Part shown: one piece after another, positions 1-7,552 of the stretch
How positions within the stretch are numbered: the stretch's first letter is position 1
Layout of the letters: each line of letters opens with the position of its first letter
Assembly (NCBI RefSeq): GCF_030326305.1
Contig: NZ_JACAKB010000031.1
Coordinates: 1 to 36,319 of the forward strand
Source: Myroides odoratimimus
GTDB lineage: Bacteria > Bacteroidota > Bacteroidia > Flavobacteriales > Flavobacteriaceae
Reading direction: 5' to 3'
Length of the DNA stretch: 36,319 bases
The notes under the pieces: model-generated
Database searches by the model: none
What the model was told of the DNA's origin: nothing
The model's input: only the letters and a program-made list of their open reading frames with translations
Made by a program: the position numbers and the translations under genes

Positions 1-44
1 ATATATTTAAATTTCAGATACTTAAATATACGGATTTTTACCTT

Positions 45-150
45 TTTTTATGCATTAATATTAATCGAACTCAGGTTACAAAGCAATTTTGCTTCATATC
101 TCTTTCATTTCTTCTAAAATCATATTATTGTATGCTTGTATCACTAATTC
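45..150. repeat. Diverged direct repeat, copy 1 (upstream of hydrolase)
   Basis: This stretch resembles 1160-1245 on the far side of the hydrolase gene. Shared blocks include GCATTAA, CTTCATA, TCTTTCATT and TCTAAAA in the same order and spacing. Read on the minus strand, both copies can encode a short C-terminal tail ending LEEMKEI-stop (here) or LELMKEL-stop (other copy). They may therefore be decayed ends of a duplicated gene, not a functional repeat. Found by eye; the boundaries are approximate. Confidence 0.4.
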
Positions 151-158
151 AGACTTAT

Positions 159-190
159 TTTGTATAATTTCTTTTCATTTTATATGTTTA
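159..190 (+). promoter_or_regulatory. Candidate Bacteroidota promoter for the hydrolase gene
   Basis: TTTG at 159-162 is followed after 20 nt by TATGTTTA at 183-190, which matches the TAnnTTTG box of the main Bacteroidota sigma factor at 7 of 8 positions. Transcription would start near 197, about 37 nt before the ATG at 234. Confidence 0.45.
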
Positions 191-233
191 TCGCTTAATT
201 TGTGTTTAACAGATAAAGATCACTATACGTTTC

Positions 234-1154
234 ATGAAAAACCACATCCTAACGATCACTCTATTACTTCTGTCTACTTTTATACAAGCTCAGAAGATAG
301 AGCAAGTCTTTTTAGATAAAGAGGATAAGACCAAAAACTATTATACAAAAATCTATCCTTCTCATTTGCCATGGAGTGGGTATTTAGTCTTAATACCAGG
401 CTTTGGAGAGAGTGCAGAGAAGGTATTGTTAGAAACAGATCTACCACTACTAGCTGCCAAGAGTGGTATGCTAGTGATTATCCCATGTCTGCAAGATGGA
501 TTGCTTTCGTTTGGAGTAGATAAGACGAGTCAGAGTACATTAGGTCAAATCATAGAAGATGTCAGAAGTAAACACAAGCTTATGGATCAGCGTTTTTTCA
601 TAGGTGGGTTTTCGATAGGAGGAAGTACGGCTATTAAGTACGCACAAGAGACCATAACGAAGCCACATGCTGTATTTGCGATTGATCCACCCTTAGATTT
701 TGAACGTTTTTATAACTCTAGCCAGCGCGAGATAAGGCTGTCAGGTGTAGACAATGCTAGTGAAGAGAGTGTCTATATGATAGGTAAAATAGAAGAAGTG
801 ATGGGAGGTACTCCTGCTACTGCATTAGAAGCCTTTTATAGTACATCTCCCTATTCATTCACGGATCTTAATCAGACTGCAGTGAAGAAGTTTGGACAAC
901 TTCCCTTGAGAATCTATACAGAACCAGATGTAAACTGGTGGATACATGAGAGAGGTGAGGATCTGACTAGTATGAATGCAACAGAAAGTTCTGCTTTTAT
1001 CAATGAATTAAGACGTTTAGGAAATGAGCAGGCAACGCTTATTACTACATCAAATAAAGGATACCGCATGAATACTCAGTTGCGTCATCCACACTCTTGG
1101 ACGATCGTGAATAATCAAGAATTGATCCAATGGTTGTTAAGTAGTAAGTATTAA
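234..1154 (+). CDS. Secreted alpha/beta-hydrolase family protein
   Basis: A 306-residue protein with an N-terminal signal peptide (hydrophobic residues 5-18, likely cleaved after the AQ at 19-20), so probably periplasmic or exported. The core looks like an alpha/beta hydrolase. There is a strand with GFGES near 56-60 (oxyanion-type loop), a nucleophile elbow GFSIGG with candidate catalytic Ser127, an acidic stretch FAIDPPLD near 149-156, and a late His in RHPHSW near 282-287. The substrate cannot be told. The start at 234 is chosen because it begins the signal peptide. It stands alone: the next gene is in the same direction but has a separate leader. Function beyond the fold is unassigned. 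Confidence 0.75.
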   Translation: MKNHILTITLLLLSTFIQAQKIEQVFLDKEDKTKNYYTKIYPSHLPWSGYLVLIPGFGESAEKVLLETDLPLLAAKSGMLVIIPCLQDGLLSFGVDKTSQSTLGQIIEDVRSKHKLMDQRFFIGGFSIGGSTAIKYAQETITKPHAVFAIDPPLDFERFYNSSQREIRLSGVDNASEESVYMIGKIEEVMGGTPATALEAFYSTSPYSFTDLNQTAVKKFGQLPLRIYTEPDVNWWIHERGEDLTSMNATESSAFINELRRLGNEQATLITTSNKGYRMNTQLRHPHSWTIVNNQELIQWLLSSKY

Positions 1155-1159
1155 CCCCC

Positions 1160-1245
1160 AAATACGCATTAACCAAATACTACAGAGCCATTCTACTTCA
1201 TAGTTCTTTCATTAGCTCTAAAACTATACTATTATTTGTTTGTAG
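1160..1245. repeat. Diverged direct repeat, copy 2 (downstream of hydrolase)
   Basis: Partner of the repeat at 45-150. It shares CTTCATA, TCTTTCATT, TCTAAAA and a following AT-rich block ending GTTTGTA/GCTTGTA. The two copies bracket the hydrolase gene in direct orientation. The minus strand reads as a short protein tail ending LELMKEL-stop. Confidence 0.4.
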
Positions 1246-1378
1246 AGTTATGTGTGAGATCCTTCCTATCGTTAGGGGACATAGATTGCGGATGGGTATT
1301 TCCATAATATTTTTGCTCTGCTATATGATAGTATTTATATTCGTTTTATATTCGCTTAATCAAATTAAGGCGTATATA

Positions 1379-1720
1379 ATGAAAGTAAAAGAAAAAGGAC
1401 ATACACTTATTATAACGAGTGACGAGGGAGATATAGTAACGTTTCTTAAAAAGCTAGAAGAGCAGTATGAGCATAGCCTTGTACAGTCTAATTTAATACT
1501 AGATTTAACAAAGGTTAAATATAAGGTATTAGAAGAGGATTTAGAGTGTTTTGAATCTCTAGCTATACGACATATAGAGGAGGCTAATAAGTCTTTTATT
1601 ATCGTTATGGAGTCAATAGACTTTAATGAGTTTGATGGAGATTTGATTATTGCTCCGACTTTACAGGAAGCACATGATTTGATAGAAATGGATGAAATCC
1701 AAAGAGACTTAGGATTTTAG
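1379..1720 (+). CDS. Conserved small protein, STAS-like, upstream of rnz
   Basis: A 113-residue protein starting MKVKEKGHTLII. The alternation of strands and helices (TLIITSDEG, NLILDLTKV, SFIIVMESIDF, DLIIAPTLQEA) and the closing acidic EMDEIQRDLGF look like a small STAS-like fold. I recall similar short proteins just upstream of RNase Z in flavobacteria, sometimes mislabelled as ribonuclease Z. The frame is open upstream to 1250 and would add a hydrophobic segment, but that extension shows no family-like sequence and overlaps the intergenic repeat, so the ATG at 1379 is preferred. A terminator follows, so it is not cotranscribed with rnz by default. Role unknown. Confidence 0.65.
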   Translation: MKVKEKGHTLIITSDEGDIVTFLKKLEEQYEHSLVQSNLILDLTKVKYKVLEEDLECFESLAIRHIEEANKSFIIVMESIDFNEFDGDLIIAPTLQEAHDLIEMDEIQRDLGF

Positions 1721-1732
1721 ATAAAAATATAT

Positions 1733-1764
1733 AAAAGGCTTAAAGTAATTTAAGCCTTTTATTT
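1733..1764 (+). terminator. Rho-independent terminator
   Basis: Perfect 12-bp stem (1733-1744 with 1749-1760), loop GTAA, T-rich tail. It separates the small gene at 1379 from the rnz operon. Confidence 0.8.
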
Positions 1765-1793
1765 TGACTTAGCTTGTCGTTTTTGTAAATTAC
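1763..1793 (+). promoter_or_regulatory. Candidate promoter of the rnz-pdxH operon
   Basis: TTTG at 1763-1766, 19-nt spacer, then TAAATTAC at 1786-1793 (partial match to TAnnTTTG). It would start transcription near 1800, about 20 nt before the TTG start of rnz. It overlaps the T-rich tail of the preceding terminator. Confidence 0.35.
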
Positions 1794-1820
1794 AAGCTCA
1801 AAAATTAAAACAAAACAATA

Positions 1821-2729
1821 TTGAAACTTACTATATTAGGCTGTTATGCAGCAACACCAAGAACGATAACTAACCCTACATCTCAAGTTTTAGAGATGGG
1901 AGGGCAGATGTTTTTAATCGACGCTGGTGAAGGAACTCAAGTACAATTAAGGCGTCATAAGTTGAAGTTTCAACGTATTAATCATATTTTTATCTCTCAC
2001 TTACACGGAGATCACTTTTATGGATTGATAGGGTTGATCTCAACGTATATGTTGTTAAACAGAACTTCTGATTTGCATATTTATGGACCTAAGGGAATTA
2101 AGGAAGTGACTTTATTACAGTTGAGACTTTCTAATTCTTATTCAGGATATAAGTTGTTCTTTCATGAACAGACTAGTAAAGAGAGTAGAGTTGTATTTGA
2201 AGATGATAAGGTTATTGTACGTACCATACCATTAGATCACCGTGTGTATACAAATGGGTATTTATTCGAAACAAAACCTGGTGATAGAAAGTTGCGCATA
2301 GGAGCTATTGAAGATTTAGGTATTGATAGATGTTATTATCAGAAGATTAAAAGTGGTGGTAATATCACATTAGATGATGGTACTGTAGTGGATAATAAGG
2401 ATATTACTTATGATCCAGAACCTACGGAGAGCTACGCATTCTGTTCAGATACTTACTATTCTGAAGCCATAGTACCTATCATTAAAGATGTAGATGTATT
2501 ATACCATGAGAGTACTTTCTTAGACAGTGAAGAGCACTATACAGAACGAACGAAACACTGTACTGCTAAGCAGGCGGCAAGTATTGCAAAACTAGCGAAT
2601 GCAAAGACTTTAATATTAGGACATTATTCTACGAGATATAATGATATTACCTTGTTTAAGAAAGAAGCAGAGACTGTGTTTAGTGGTAAAATATTGAATG
2701 CAGACGATGGTAAAGTGTTTGACCTATAA
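1821..2729 (+). CDS. rnz: Ribonuclease Z (tRNA 3'-end processing)
   Basis: A 302-residue metallo-beta-lactamase-fold endonuclease that removes the 3' trailer of tRNA precursors in the cytoplasm. The zinc motif HLHGDH is at residues 60-65. Other family marks are the N-terminal LTILGCYAATPR, the FLIDAGEGTQ strand at 31-40, the exosite arm region around 150-210, the HESTF segment and the late ILGHYSTRY carrying the C-terminal His ligand. Length is normal for the short bacterial form. The start is a TTG at 1821: no in-frame ATG gives the conserved MKLTILG start. It is the first gene of a tight operon; pdxH starts 11 nt after its stop. Confidence 0.95.
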   Translation: MKLTILGCYAATPRTITNPTSQVLEMGGQMFLIDAGEGTQVQLRRHKLKFQRINHIFISHLHGDHFYGLIGLISTYMLLNRTSDLHIYGPKGIKEVTLLQLRLSNSYSGYKLFFHEQTSKESRVVFEDDKVIVRTIPLDHRVYTNGYLFETKPGDRKLRIGAIEDLGIDRCYYQKIKSGGNITLDDGTVVDNKDITYDPEPTESYAFCSDTYYSEAIVPIIKDVDVLYHESTFLDSEEHYTERTKHCTAKQAASIAKLANAKTLILGHYSTRYNDITLFKKEAETVFSGKILNADDGKVFDL

Positions 2730-2740
2730 TAGATTTAGAT

Positions 2741-3388
2741 ATGAGTGACTTAAGTGATTACAGAAAATCGTATGAGAAGAGTGTATTGTTGGAAAGTAGT
2801 GTAGACGAAAACCCAATGATGCAATTCAAGAAATGGTTTTATGAGATAGAGGATTTCGGTGGAGTAGATGAGGTAAATGCAATGACAGTGTCTACAATAG
2901 GTTTGGATGGCTTTCCGAAGTCTAGAGTGGTACTCTTAAAGTCTTATGACGAAGAGGGATTTGTGTTTTACACAAATTATAACTCTGAGAAAGGCAAGGC
3001 TATTATTGCTAATCCACATTTGTGTTTATCATTCTTTTGGCCTTCTGCGGAGCGTCAGATTATTATCAAAGGTATCGCTAGTAAGGCTAGTGCAGCTCAG
3101 TCTGATAATTATTTTGATAGCCGTCCTTTAGGAAGTCGATTAGGTGCTATTGTATCTAATCAGAGTGAGGTTATCCCTAATCACCAAGTACTAGAAGATG
3201 CTATTAATAAATTAGAAAAAGAAGCAACTAAAGATACGGTAAAACGACCAGAGAATTGGGGGGGATTTGTAGTAAAGCCTGTGTCTATTGAGTTTTGGCA
3301 AGGAAGAGCTAATCGCCTTCACGATCGTATTCGATATACGCTGACAGAAGATGGTTTAGATTGGAAAATAGAACGACTAGCACCGTAA
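2741..3388 (+). CDS. pdxH: Pyridoxamine 5'-phosphate oxidase
   Basis: A 215-residue FMN-dependent oxidase that makes pyridoxal 5'-phosphate from pyridoxamine- or pyridoxine-phosphate, the last step of vitamin B6 synthesis and salvage. Visible family blocks are MTVSTIG and SRVVLLKSYDEEGFVFYTN in the FMN-binding half, SEKGKAIIANP, FFWPSAERQIIIKG, RPENWGGF, and the C-terminal EFWQGRANRLHDRI. Length agrees with the family (about 210-220). It lies 11 nt after rnz and 1 nt before the next gene, so it is translated from the same messenger. No broken motif was seen. Confidence 0.96.
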   Translation: MSDLSDYRKSYEKSVLLESSVDENPMMQFKKWFYEIEDFGGVDEVNAMTVSTIGLDGFPKSRVVLLKSYDEEGFVFYTNYNSEKGKAIIANPHLCLSFFWPSAERQIIIKGIASKASAAQSDNYFDSRPLGSRLGAIVSNQSEVIPNHQVLEDAINKLEKEATKDTVKRPENWGGFVVKPVSIEFWQGRANRLHDRIRYTLTEDGLDWKIERLAP

Positions 3389-3389
3389 T

Positions 3390-3644
3390 ATGAAAATAGC
3401 AAAGATCATATTAACTATCGCAACCCTGTTATTTATGGGATGGGCGTTAATGGAAAGTTCTAAGGACCAACCAAAAATATGGGTGCAAGTAGTGGGTGTA
3501 GCCTTGTTCTTTTTCTCCATGGCGAGATTGATGCAAAAGACACCTAGTAACACTCGTCAACAAGGACCTGCGGAACGGGAGTTCGATGCAGGAATAAAGA
3601 AAGATTTAATCAATCAAGCAAAAGAAGAAGAGAAAGATGCTTAG
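3390..3644 (+). CDS. Small two-helix membrane protein in the rnz operon
   Basis: An 84-residue protein with two predicted membrane helices (about 4-22 and 31-47) and a charged cytoplasmic tail rich in Lys, Asp and Glu. It starts 1 nt after the pdxH stop and its last 8 nt overlap the start of the Smr protein gene, so the three genes are probably translationally coupled. I do not recognise a family. The overlap argues for a role with, or simple coexpression with, the Smr protein. Confidence 0.75.
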   Translation: MKIAKIILTIATLLFMGWALMESSKDQPKIWVQVVGVALFFFSMARLMQKTPSNTRQQGPAEREFDAGIKKDLINQAKEEEKDA

Positions 3645-4194
3645 CAAAGGAGATTATGTACAAGTATTAGATGAGAACGAAGAAGGAGTTGTCATTAATA
3701 TTATAGGAGATGAGGTAACTATAGAATCTAAAGAAGGTTTTATATTAACGTATAAACCGAATGAGCTTTTAAAAATAGCTAAAGAGGACGAGGTAGATAT
3801 GCGTTCGGCTAGTACTAGAAGTTCAGTTAGTGAAGCACTACAAGAAAAAGTAGATCCTATAAAACGTTCCTTTACGAAGGAAAAACGTTCGCGTAAGGAT
3901 GAGTTTATCCTAGAAGTAGATTTGCATATAGAGAAACTTACGAATGACTATAGACGTATGGAGAAGCATGATATGCTGACTCTACAGCTAGATACAGCTA
4001 GGGGACAGGTGGAGTTCGCTATCCGCAATCGCATTCCTCGTATTGTATTTATACATGGTGTAGGAGAGGGTGTATTAAAGGCTGAGTTAGAGTTTCTATT
4101 CAGTAGATATGCGGAGATAGTAGCTGAAGATGCGAATTATCAAAAGTATGGATTAGGAGCTACACAGATTTACTTTAAACAAAACGTCAGATAA
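3637..4194 (+). CDS. Smr-domain protein with N-terminal SH3-like segment
   Basis: A 185-residue protein. The N-terminal 45 residues (GDYVQVLDENEEGVV...) look like a small KOW/SH3-type barrel, as in the DUF2027 family. A charged linker follows, and then a C-terminal Smr domain from about 85 on, with the diagnostic DLHIEKL near 92-98 and the HGVGEGVLKAEL loop near 142-153. Smr domains bind nucleic acid and some have nicking or RNase activity; here the standalone form is short and lacks the MutS2 ATPase. Its start ATGCTTAG overlaps the stop of the upstream gene by 8 nt. It is the last gene of the operon. Confidence 0.85.
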   Translation: MLSKGDYVQVLDENEEGVVINIIGDEVTIESKEGFILTYKPNELLKIAKEDEVDMRSASTRSSVSEALQEKVDPIKRSFTKEKRSRKDEFILEVDLHIEKLTNDYRRMEKHDMLTLQLDTARGQVEFAIRNRIPRIVFIHGVGEGVLKAELEFLFSRYAEIVAEDANYQKYGLGATQIYFKQNVR

Positions 4195-4240
4195 ATTAAT
4201 TAAGAATTAATTTGTTTAAAAACTTTTGATATACAAAAAA

Positions 4241-4275
4241 ACGACAATATGGCTAGGCTGTATTGTCGTTTTTTT
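4241..4275 (+). terminator. Rho-independent terminator of the rnz operon
   Basis: Stem ACGACAATA (4241-4249) pairs with TATTGTCGT (4261-4269), loop 11 nt, followed by a run of seven T. Confidence 0.85.
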
Positions 4276-4756
4276 GTGGATATATACGCCTTATACTATA
4301 TGGATATTATGTCCTATCGGCACGTAATCGTTGTGCTCTAATTAGGAATTTTGGCTACTGTATAATAAACTTATATAACGTGATCTAGATTGTGTATAAA
4401 TCACTCTAAGGGAGGGGGAATAGTAGTGCTGGAGATCCATAACGTAATCACACATCGCATACCATGCTTAACATTCCCCTCTATAGAGGAGCCGTAGGGT
4501 GGGGGGTATTGCTACGCTCAAATTATTAATTAGAAATGTTTATCTTAATACATTCCTACTGTTATGGAATCACTGTGTGGAATCTACGACACGGATTTAA
4601 ATCCGCGCAACATCACTGTGCGGATACACGTTGTGTAATACATATAATTGCTTTATAGATTTAGTTTAAGTGCTTCTGTTATGATTTATTAGCTGTATTT
4701 GTGATATGTCTATGCCTATTGAGTTAAGAGAAAGTAGATAGAGAAGTTTGTATTAA
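4276..4756. other. Gene-free repeat-rich stretch
   Basis: No credible coding sequence on either strand. It holds a G-rich/C-rich inverted pair (GAGGGGGAAT near 4412-4421 against ATTCCCCTC at 4473-4481), a 14-bp perfect palindrome CGGATTTAAATCCG at 4592-4605, an ATCCGC/GCGGAT pair at 4601-4606 and 4620-4625, and a fragment near 4309-4325 (ATGTCCTATCGGCAC) that echoes the 89-bp tandem repeat at 18402. This reads as accumulated repeat debris. Confidence 0.6.
4580..4627. repeat. Dispersed palindromic repeat, copy A (diverged)
   Basis: CACGGATTTAAATCCGCGCAACATC-type sequence aligns with the core of the 68-bp repeats at 25757 and 27968 (CACAGATTTCAAATCTGCGC). The stem bases change together (GGATT/AATCC here, AGATT/AATCT there), so the palindrome is kept while the sequence differs. 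Confidence 0.5.
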
Positions 4757-5035
4757 TTACTTTTCGAATTCTTTTCTATTGTTTAGAATTGTCTCTAAAT
4801 TATTAAATGCCCAGACTGATATGTTTTCGCTATAGGGAACTAAGTCTAATCCAAGTTCAGTAAGTGTATATTCTACTTTAGGAGGTACGGTAGGATATAC
4901 TTTTCGTGTAATAAAACCATCAGCTTCTAAGGTTTTTAAAGTTTTGGCTAGCATTTTTTGAGAAATATCTCCTATTGCTTTATCTATTTCATTAAAACGC
5001 ATTACAGGCGCACCCAAATTATATAGGGGCAAATT
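4757..5035 (-). pseudogene. HxlR-family transcriptional regulator, 5'-truncated
   Basis: The minus strand encodes the C-terminal two thirds of an HxlR-type winged-helix regulator: VMRFNEIDKAIG, ISQKMLAKTLKTLEADGF, ITRKVYPTVPPKVEYTLTELG and a final W-containing helix. HxlR proteins sense redox or electrophile signals and usually repress a divergent oxidoreductase gene. The usual first 25-30 residues, with the CP.....IGGKW segment, are missing. Family-like sequence begins at about 5035 with LYNLGAPVMRF. Beyond that the minus strand is simply antisense to the neighbouring oxidoreductase remnant, so an in-frame ATG at 5065 is probably fortuitous. The helix-turn-helix core is largely present, but a working start is lost. 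Confidence 0.75.
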
Positions 5036-5511
5036 CGAATAGAGCATTGTTAGAAGCATTGCCACAAGATGTACAATTTACAATTCACAATATTTATGAG
5101 GTTTATCCCGATGGGCAGATAGATGTGGAGAGGGAACAAGAGTTGTTATTAGATCACAATAGAATAATCATTCAGTTCCCTACTCAGTTGTTTAATGTAC
5201 CGAGTTTACTGAAGTTATGGCTAGATGAGGTTCTTACTTATGGATGAGCATTCGGAGTAGAACAAGGTGCTTTAGTAAGTAAAAAAATAGGTATAGTAAC
5301 CACACTACCTACTGGTGGAGTAAAAGAGTCTTATGTAAAAGATAGTCATTACGGATTTACAGTGGAAGAATTTTTATTACCAGTCATAGCTACTATCAAG
5401 TATATTGAAGCAAATTATATAGGGTTTGTAGCTTTAAATAATGCGTATGGACCTACGGAGCAAGAAGTGAGTGAGGCTGTAAAAAAATATGTAGAATTAT
5501 TGAAGAAATAA
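5029..5511 (+). pseudogene. NAD(P)H-dependent oxidoreductase (flavodoxin-like), truncated and interrupted
   Basis: The plus strand encodes a KefF/MdaB-type NAD(P)H:quinone oxidoreductase. Family sequence begins at about 5029 (ANSNRALLEALPQDV), continues through HNIYEVYPDGQIDVE, IIIQFPTQLFNVPSLLK, and WLDEVLTYG, then meets TGA at 5245-5247. The same frame continues at once with AFGVEQGALVSKKIGIVTT and runs to a proper stop at 5509-5511. The usual motif is LTYGWAYG or LTYGFAYG, so the TGA probably replaces a TGG Trp codon. The N-terminal strand with the flavin-binding start (about 20 residues) is missing. Two lesions make it non-functional unless the stop is read through. Confidence 0.85.
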
Positions 5512-5524
5512 GCATAAAGACAAG

Positions 5525-5555
5525 TCGTTAGTAGAATTTACTAACGGCTTTTTTT
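5525..5555 (+). terminator. Rho-independent terminator
   Basis: Stem CGTTAGTA (5526-5533) with TACTAACG (5539-5546), 5-nt loop, then a T-run. It still marks the end of the broken oxidoreductase gene. Confidence 0.8.
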
Positions 5556-5605
5556 GTATAAAAAAATCACTTAATACACCCACCTAGGCATAAAAAGTGA
5601 TTCTT

Positions 5606-5959
5606 CATTAAATTCATACTAATACACAACATTATAAAGATACAATAAGTTTTGTTAAAAACATAGTATTATATAGATAAAATGAGAATATCTATTTTGT
5701 GTCATAATCTTATCGGTAATTATCTCAATACGACGTTCTAAGTTATCGAATGATCTGTATCTATTCGTATAGAGGTGATTATTGTTGATTGAAATATTGA
5801 TTTTATTTAGCATAATAAATAGAATTACTCTTTATGTTGTGTTATTTGAGAGTCTGAACTTCTATTTTTAGAATTATCATATTTATGTAATTATGATAAA
5901 GTTTTGTTAATAATATTTAAAAAAGAATTATATTAAACTTTTTAAAAATCTACCAAACT
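5606..5959. other. AT-rich non-coding stretch upstream of porin
   Basis: About 350 nt without a credible gene. An 8-bp inverted pair AATCACTT/AAGTGATT lies just before it (about 5566-5602). Nearer the porin there is an inverted repeat TTATCAT (5874-5880) / ATGATAA (5893-5899), followed by a candidate promoter at 5903-5936. Nothing else was recognised. Confidence 0.5.
5903..5936 (+). promoter_or_regulatory. Candidate porin promoter with upstream inverted repeat
   Basis: TTTG at 5903-5906, 22-nt spacer, TATATTAA at 5929-5936. A 7-bp inverted repeat (5874-5880 / 5893-5899) ends 4 nt before the TTTG box and could be an operator. Confidence 0.35.
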
Positions 5960-7063
5960 ATGAATATTAAATATACAATCTGTGCAATCCTATTGGGAAC
6001 GATAAGTGTGATGGCTCAAGATGAAAAAAAAGAAGAATCAACTTTATTAGGTGTATTGACACAGCAGGCTAACCCCGATGCACCTAAGAAAGTGAATACC
6101 TTAGAAGTGTATCTAGACTCAAAGTACGAGAATTTGACTAAGACTAGTGGAGCCGGTACTTCAGATAGTAAGTTTAGATTAGTACAGTCGCGAGTTTATT
6201 TAAAAGGGAATTATAATAATAAGCTTACTTATTCTTTGCGATATAGGTTGAATGAGTCAGTAGCTTCTAATGCCTTGGAGTTTGCTTTTTTAGAGTATAA
6301 TATTGATGACCATTGGACAGTGGGTATGGGAAAACAGTTTACAGCTTGGGGATCTACGGAGTTGTCTTATAACAGTGCTGATTTATATATGTTTACGAAT
6401 ATCATTGGTTCTATTGAGCTATTTAGTCCTGGAGCTAGTATTGCTTATAAAGTAAAGGGACAGTCTTTTAAGTTACAGATGGTCTCTCAGGGAGAGCAGT
6501 TTGCGGCAGAAGATTATAAAAATAAGGCTTATGGAGGATTGTTTTTATGGGAAGGAGAATTGTTTAAAAAACATTTGAAAACTCGTTATGGATATGCGCT
6601 ATTTCAGCATGATGCGAAGAAGTATTACAGCTGGGTAACTATGGGAAATAGGTTGACATTGAATAACTTTATGGCAGAGGTAGACTGGATGTATGGTTTT
6701 AGAAATGTAGGAGATGCTGCTTTTACAGACTTAAATACAGGTACCAAAGGAATCGCGTATGTGAAGGATAATGTGACGACAGCTTCTGTGAAGTATAAAT
6801 TCCATAAAGTGACTCCATATGTAAAAGTGATGTATAACTATAGAAAAGATCTTGAGAGTAATGTATCTTATGCTTTAAAGGGAGTTTCGACAGCTATAGA
6901 GTACAATCCATTTAATGATAAGGCGTTTAAGGATCTTAGACTTTTTGCAGCTTATAACTTTCTGAATTATGATTATAAGAATTATGAAGTTTCTAAGGCA
7001 GATAAGAATGAACATCAGATAGCAGTGGGGGTGAGATGGATGGTTCCGTTGTTTAAATTATAA
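5960..7063 (+). CDS. Outer-membrane porin-like beta-barrel protein
   Basis: A 367-residue protein with a signal peptide ending SVMAQ at about residue 20. The rest is a run of alternating amphipathic strands with many aromatic girdle residues: FRLVQSRVYLKGNYNN, LTYSLRYRLNE, FAFLEYNIDDHWTVGMGKQFTAWG, up to HQIAVGVRWMVPLF. This pattern and the mention of a trimer-like GMGKQF segment fit the phosphate-selective porin O/P-like family of Bacteroidota. It would sit in the outer membrane as a diffusion channel. The C-terminus ends in Phe-Lys-Leu, not a bare Phe. Substrate unknown. A 70-residue gene follows after 11 nt and is probably cotranscribed. Confidence 0.75.
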   Translation: MNIKYTICAILLGTISVMAQDEKKEESTLLGVLTQQANPDAPKKVNTLEVYLDSKYENLTKTSGAGTSDSKFRLVQSRVYLKGNYNNKLTYSLRYRLNESVASNALEFAFLEYNIDDHWTVGMGKQFTAWGSTELSYNSADLYMFTNIIGSIELFSPGASIAYKVKGQSFKLQMVSQGEQFAAEDYKNKAYGGLFLWEGELFKKHLKTRYGYALFQHDAKKYYSWVTMGNRLTLNNFMAEVDWMYGFRNVGDAAFTDLNTGTKGIAYVKDNVTTASVKYKFHKVTPYVKVMYNYRKDLESNVSYALKGVSTAIEYNPFNDKAFKDLRLFAAYNFLNYDYKNYEVSKADKNEHQIAVGVRWMVPLFKL

Positions 7064-7074
7064 ATAGAGTAAGT

Positions 7075-7287
7075 ATGATGAAGTACAATGAATTATTAAT
7101 AAATGAAGAGAGCAAGACAATGCAATTGTTTAAAGGCTTATCAGAGGAAGAAGATAGAGAGCTAACGCTAAGAGTTGGTTTATTAATTAAACAAGGTAAA
7201 AGACTAAGAATGCAAGTTGTAGCAGATGATATTGATGAGTTTAATGTTTATCTAGAAGGGTATGATCTTGTAGATGATTTATTGTAG
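7075..7287 (+). CDS. Small acidic protein, unknown
   Basis: A 70-residue, highly charged protein (MMKYNELLINEESKTMQ...) with no signal peptide or membrane helix, ending in an acidic EGYDLVDDLL. It starts 11 nt after the porin stop and ends before a very strong terminator, which supports it as the second gene of a porin transcript. Family not recognised. Confidence 0.6.
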   Translation: MMKYNELLINEESKTMQLFKGLSEEEDRELTLRVGLLIKQGKRLRMQVVADDIDEFNVYLEGYDLVDDLL

Positions 7288-7330
7288 TTTAGAAGAAATA
7301 GAATAAGAATTCGGGCTTATAAAATTAAAA

Positions 7331-7370
7331 AGACTTACTGTCCTAGTTTAGGATAGTAAGTCTTTTTTTT
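7331..7370 (+). terminator. Strong rho-independent terminator
   Basis: A 15-bp stem (7331-7345 with 7349-7363) containing one G-U pair, 3-nt loop, followed by an uninterrupted T-run. Confidence 0.9.
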
Positions 7371-7435
7371 GTTTAAAAATATAAGAAAATAAATAATTAT
7401 AAGTGTTTGTTTATAAGGGTGTTATTGTTGTTTTA

Positions 7436-7530
7436 TTTGTTAAAAAAAGTTTTTATTTTTTTATAAAATGAATGCAAAGTTTATCTAAAAGGGGATTTAT
7501 ATGATGAGCGCTCACAGTAAAATATTTTTA
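7436..7530 (+). promoter_or_regulatory. Upstream control region of lipoprotein 1 with palindrome TGAGCGCTCA
   Basis: TTTG at 7436-7439 and an AT box near 7461-7468 suggest a main-sigma promoter. From about 7471 to 7530 the sequence is strongly conserved with the region before the paralogue at 8408 (ATGCAA, TCTAAAAG, TTTATAT, ATGAG..CTCAC, AAATATT). The perfect 10-bp palindrome TGAGCGCTCA lies at 7505-7514, 48 nt before the ATG. The block could be an operator, or a promoter for a dedicated sigma factor. Confidence 0.55.
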
Positions 7531-7552
7531 ATCAATTCAAAATTATAAGAAA

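Noticed and set aside
1250-1378. N-terminal extension with a membrane helix for the protein at 1379
   Set aside because: The extension crosses the intergenic repeat, has odd composition, and the conserved part starts at the ATG at 1379.
5047-5247. A short intact gene of 66 residues
   Set aside because: The frame continues past its TGA with homologous oxidoreductase sequence, so this is a piece of an interrupted gene.
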